This document shows positions 20,001 through 22,440 of a DNA stretch of 22,440 nt, piece after piece. The notes under the pieces were generated by a model. It searched no databases. It saw only the letters and a program-made list of their open reading frames with translations, and had not been told where the DNA came from. The DNA is taken from NCBI GenBank assembly GCA_031835245.1, contig JAVKOQ010000634.1, positions 1 through 22,440 of the forward strand, in the 5' to 3' direction. This DNA comes from Balamuthia mandrillaris (Eukaryota; Discosea; Longamoebia; Balamuthiidae). How positions within the stretch are numbered: the first letter of the stretch is position 1; every line of letters begins with the position of its first letter. The position numbers and the translations under genes are program-made.

Positions 20001-21058
20001 GACTCTGCTAACGCCAAAACCACCTTTGACTCTACAATCAATGTTTATCTGATAGACGCCGTTAGTGGGCGTGTTCTTTATGATACCTATTACAAGTACT
20101 CTCTACCTCTCTCTAATTCCTCTCTTATCTCTCATTTATTTCTTCTTCATCTAGAAATGCGCAACCGCCAGTGGCAACACTACAAAGCGAAAATTGGGTC
20201 GTTTTGCAATACTGGAACTGGAAGAATCATCGCTACGAAATGACTGTGTTGGAGCTCTTCGAGCCGAGTCCCATTCAATGGCAGTCCTATCGCTCCACCT
20301 CTGCTCTATCTCAATCATTCGTATCGCTCTTCCTTTCTTCTTCTTCTCATGATTATTTGCATTCATCTTCTTTCTCTGAGGAGAAGAAAGGCAAATACTC
20401 AGCTTTCGATATGCCTCCTCCTGTTGTTGAGCAACAATCGTACGCATTCCCTTCTGGCGTGAAGCGTATGGCTGTAACACAAACCACTCGCGGCATCACC
20501 AACAAATACATCATTCGTACGTTCTTTTCTTTTTGTTGTTCCGTTTTGTTAATATCTTATTTTTTTGTTTTCGTGTTTTTATCTTCATGATTGTTAATGT
20601 TTTGCATAATAACTTTGCTGACAAAACATCGTGCTTTCTGCAACAATAATATTCGAATACAGTCGGCCTAAGCTCAGACAGATTGCTCACTTTGGACAAG
20701 CGCTTCCTCAACTACAGACGCAAAATGAAGGAGGACATCACCGCCGAAGAGAAGAGCGACGGCGTCATCCCATATTCTCCCAACCTGCCCTATCGTACAG
20801 TCGACATCATCAATTACAACCACACAGTTACGTTTCTTTCCTTCATTACTTTCTTTCCTCTTTCTTTGCTTATCTTTTAAATGTTTTGTTAATTTTTGTT
20901 TTTTTAAAAAAACCAAAGGTTTATAATTTGAGGAACGTGGTGACGTCTCCTACTTCCCTGGAGTCCACAAGTTTAGTGTTTGCTTACGGCCTTGACCTGT
21001 TTTTCACGCGCGTCACTCCCTCCAACACGTTTGACCTGCTCAATGAAGACTTTCAATG
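17054..21058 (+). CDS. EMC1: EMC1, ER membrane protein complex subunit 1, twelve exons, 3' end missing
   Basis: EMC1 is the large luminal beta-propeller subunit of the EMC insertase, which places membrane helices in the ER. Exons: 17054-17160, 17233-17348, 17411-17470, 17539-18137, 18201-18443, 18566-18884, 18944-19002, 19077-19841, 19923-20095, 20155-20516, 20663-20826 and 20919 to about 21058. Phases close throughout (about 1035 residues; human EMC1 has 993). A signal peptide ('VAWILLFIVVGLLAQVSRG') is followed by the conserved start 'LYADQAGKLDW'. PQQ-like propeller pieces include 'TTDGTILWQRF' and 'DPHNGKVLQKE'. The DUF1620-like C-terminal part is well conserved: 'SENWVVLQYWN', 'TVLELFE', 'QQSYAFPSGVKRMAVTQTTRGIT', 'VIPYSPNLPYR', 'INYNHTV' and 'SLESTSLVFAYGLDLFFTRV'. 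Coding stops at 'LLNEDFQW', where mitochondrial sequence begins. The final membrane helix and tail (about 35 residues in human) are absent. An upstream ATG at 17021 is possible. Confidence 0.95.
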
Positions 21059-21335
21059 GTACGTGAGTTGGGTTTAGAACGTTGTGAAACAGTTCGGTTC
21101 CTATCTTTTACTTATTTTAGAATAATAAAATTATATCCCTCGTACGAGAGGATTGGGGTGTGTATGTCACTGGTACTTCAGTTATTTTACTAAATGGTAA
21201 GCTGAAAAGCTAAACATAAATTTAGAATCGCTGAAAGCATATAAGCGAGAAAATGTTTTTTATTTATTCTATTTTTCTACTGATAGATTATCAGTCCCTT
21301 ATAAGATTTAGAGCTAGCAATGGATGGTCTTTAGA
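21059..21335 (+). rRNA. rnl: 3' end of a mitochondrial large-subunit rRNA (partial)
   Basis: The sequence matches the 3' part of bacterial-type 23S rRNA, from late domain V through domain VI. 'GGGTTTAGAACGTTGTGA' and 'ACAGTTCGGTTCCTATC' correspond to the segment after the A-loop. The sarcin-ricin loop GTACGAGAGGA is at 21142-21152. 'CACTGGTACTTC' and 'GCTGAAAGCATATAAGCGAGAAA' correspond to the following helices. The AT-rich, shortened form is mitochondrial rather than bacterial or cytosolic. The 5' part of the gene is not in the window: the preceding bases are EMC1 coding sequence. The 3' end is approximate. Confidence 0.9.
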
Positions 21336-21407
21336 ATTGGGAAAAATTTGATTTTTGTATTTTTTGTCTTTTCTCTTTTTTTTTTGTAGAAGTTTTCTTT
21401 TGAAGTA
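21336..21407. other. Short mitochondrial spacer
   Basis: T-rich spacer between the rRNA end and the cox2 start. I found no tRNA-like cloverleaf in it. Confidence 0.4.
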
Positions 21408-21812
21408 ATGGTGACGTTTTTCAGTTTTAATACATTTGTCTTTTCTTTTTTTTTTAACTTTATTTTTTTTATACCCCGTATAAGTATTACGAATCTTTAT
21501 AATTCCGTATCTTTCCTGTTCGTAAAATCAGTAAATCTTTTTGACAACACACGTTCCTTGGACCGGTATCAATTAAACTTACCCGATCCAGCTACCCCTA
21601 TTGCTTTTGGTATTCATAGTTTACATAACCATATTTTGTTCTTTTTATGTGTTATTTTTGCTGCCGTTTTTTTCTTATTATTGAGTATTCTTTATCATTT
21701 TTCTTTTTATAACGATAAAATTTATATTTTAAACAAATATTTATTTTTTATACCAAATTTTATTCTTAGTCGTTTGTTTTTTTTTGTTTATATTGTAGCC
21801 GTAGAATTTTGA
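21408..21812 (+). CDS. cox2: cox2, N-terminal part (cytochrome c oxidase subunit 2), mitochondrial
   Basis: After a hydrophobic, Phe-rich leader of about 50 residues, 'YQLNLPDPATPIAFGIHSLHNH' matches the conserved COX2 start ('wQl.fqDpatPimegi..lH..'). The first membrane helix follows ('ILFFLCVIFAAVFFLLLSILYHF', ending at 21701). In ordinary COX2 about 20 residues would then lead to the second helix. Here the frame continues through non-conserved, Phe/Ile-rich sequence to TGA at 21810-21812. If TGA is read as Trp, this frame closes at a TAG near 21896. The second part of cox2 continues in another frame that overlaps it. A run of nine T (21777-21785) is the likely place of the frame change, either as a sequencing error or as a true feature. 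Confidence 0.85.
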   Translation: MVTFFSFNTFVFSFFFNFIFFIPRISITNLYNSVSFLFVKSVNLFDNTRSLDRYQLNLPDPATPIAFGIHSLHNHILFFLCVIFAAVFFLLLSILYHFSFYNDKIYILNKYLFFIPNFILSRLFFFVYIVAVEF

Positions 21813-22440
21813 TGCTTTTTGAATTTCCGATGTTTGACCCTATCTTTGGTCCTCGAATTTCTCGTTTTTCTTATTACGTTTGAAAAATCTTCGTAGGTCC
21901 TTTTACAGTTATAATCGCTGTAATCGTCTCTGGGTTTTTCTCTCTATGAGAAGGCAAGAAATTTGAGCTGCGGGCGTATAAAGACGCGAAGACCCGTATG
22001 ACGGCGCCTGTGGTTTTGTATGCCGATATTATGCGGTTTCTTAAAGAATGATATCATTGATGTATTCAAGCTCATATCTGAACGTTATTGTCTCGATTTA
22101 ACTCTTCCAAAACGTTTGTCTATATACTGGATGAAAACGGATCAGATAGGTTTGTTCAATTTTGGGGGGTGTCGACAGCAAATTGTTTTAAATTTTTGCA
22201 AACTCCCTTGGCTTTTACTATTGACTGATTACAGTTTCGCCAAGAACGGGTTAATAAATTAAAGTGGTTAACCTATTTAATCTCTAATCGTCAATATCGT
22301 GTAACACATAATTTAAATTTGGAGGTTATTTGGACGGTTATTCCGACCCTTATTTTAATTATTATTGCGATTCCCTCCTTTGCTTTATTATATTCGATGG
22401 ATGAGCTTTTAGAACCTTCTGTAACAGTTAAAATAATCGG
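21812..22440 (+). CDS. cox2: cox2, continuation with large loop insertion and second membrane helix (partial, TGA=Trp)
   Basis: Read with TGA as tryptophan (mitochondrial code 4), this frame has no TAA or TAG over 209 codons and runs off the window. Its end is unmistakable COX2: '[20 protein letters not shown]', then '[14 protein letters not shown]' and 'VTVKIIG', which is normally followed by HQWYW. The copper-site domain lies beyond the window. The roughly 150 codons before 'YRVTHN' are not standard COX2. They begin '[19 protein letters not shown]', include a possible helix ('[17 protein letters not shown]') and a hydrophilic part ('[15 protein letters not shown]'), and contain six in-frame TGA codons. 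COX2 inserts at this loop are, as I recall, known in ciliate mitochondria, but nuclear genes here do not look ciliate. The ATG at 21812 overlaps the upstream TGA; whether it is a true start is unknown. Confidence 0.8.

Noticed and set aside
22170-22177. TGTCGACA in the mitochondrial segment as a promoter element
   Set aside because: It lies inside the cox2 reading frame in mitochondrial DNA, so it is probably coincidental.
21865-22250. A second large-subunit rRNA fragment (domain IV/V) inserted in cox2
   Set aside because: AAGACGCGAAGACCCGTATGA at 21981-22001 and a GTTCAATTTTGGGGGG block look like rRNA signatures, but the whole interval is one open frame with TGA=Trp that joins cox2 in frame. 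Coding is the better explanation; a covariance-model search would settle it.
1-22440. CRISPR array, prophage or bacterial operon
   Set aside because: No spaced direct repeats, no Shine-Dalgarno-led gene clusters, and genes are intron-bearing eukaryotic families.

Overview
This window reads as a nuclear contig from a unicellular eukaryote that runs into mitochondrial DNA at its right end. Nearly every recognisable gene is split by short GT-AG introns, most of 60-180 nt. I placed exon borders by hand from reading phase, splice dinucleotides and family conservation; the phases close in all five multi-exon genes except at the 3' end of the LACTBL1-like gene. Nuclear genes end in TAA or TGA, so the nuclear code looks standard. 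I cannot name the organism. The set (EMC1, CHMP2/VPS2, a PTTG1IP-like protein, an SLC13 transporter, a LACTBL1-like serine hydrolase, mitochondrial IF-2) fits a free-living protist.

Layout. (1) 1-3151: AT-rich and without a host gene; it holds a decayed gag-like fossil of an LTR-type element (about 2100-2610). (2) 3152-6217 (-): mitochondrial translation initiation factor IF-2 in six exons, with no recognisable C-terminal domain. (3) 6218-6549: divergent promoter with a nested inverted repeat. (4) 6550-7497 (+): GC-rich intronless gene for an unrecognised Cys/His protein. (5) 7916-8194 (+): small charged protein. (6) 8184-10322 (-): LACTBL1-like beta-lactamase-fold protein in eight exons. (7) 10605-11516 (+): PTTG1IP-like membrane protein. 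(8) 11906-12106 (+): 66-residue helical protein. (9) 12324-15312 (-): SLC13/DASS transporter. (10) 15569-16705 (+): CHMP2/VPS2 ESCRT-III subunit. (11) 17054 to about 21058 (+): EMC1 in at least twelve exons, lacking its last ~35 codons. (12) About 21059-22440 (+): mitochondrial DNA, with the 3' end of the large-subunit rRNA followed by cox2 read with TGA=Trp.

Genes are compactly arranged in divergent pairs (IF-2/Cys-His protein, LACTBL1-like/PTTG1IP-like, SLC13/CHMP2). The palindrome TGTCGACA occurs seven times in 22 kb, and five of those copies lie 70-215 bp upstream of predicted starts, so it is a candidate core promoter element. Several introns carry long CT or TTC microsatellites, mostly pyrimidine on the sense strand. 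The products do not form one pathway. They are housekeeping functions: mitochondrial translation, ER membrane-protein insertion, endosomal membrane scission and anion transport.

The two most notable points are the EMC1/mitochondrial junction (a nuclear mitochondrial insertion or a chimeric contig) and a cox2 whose loop between the two membrane helices is about 200 residues rather than about 20.
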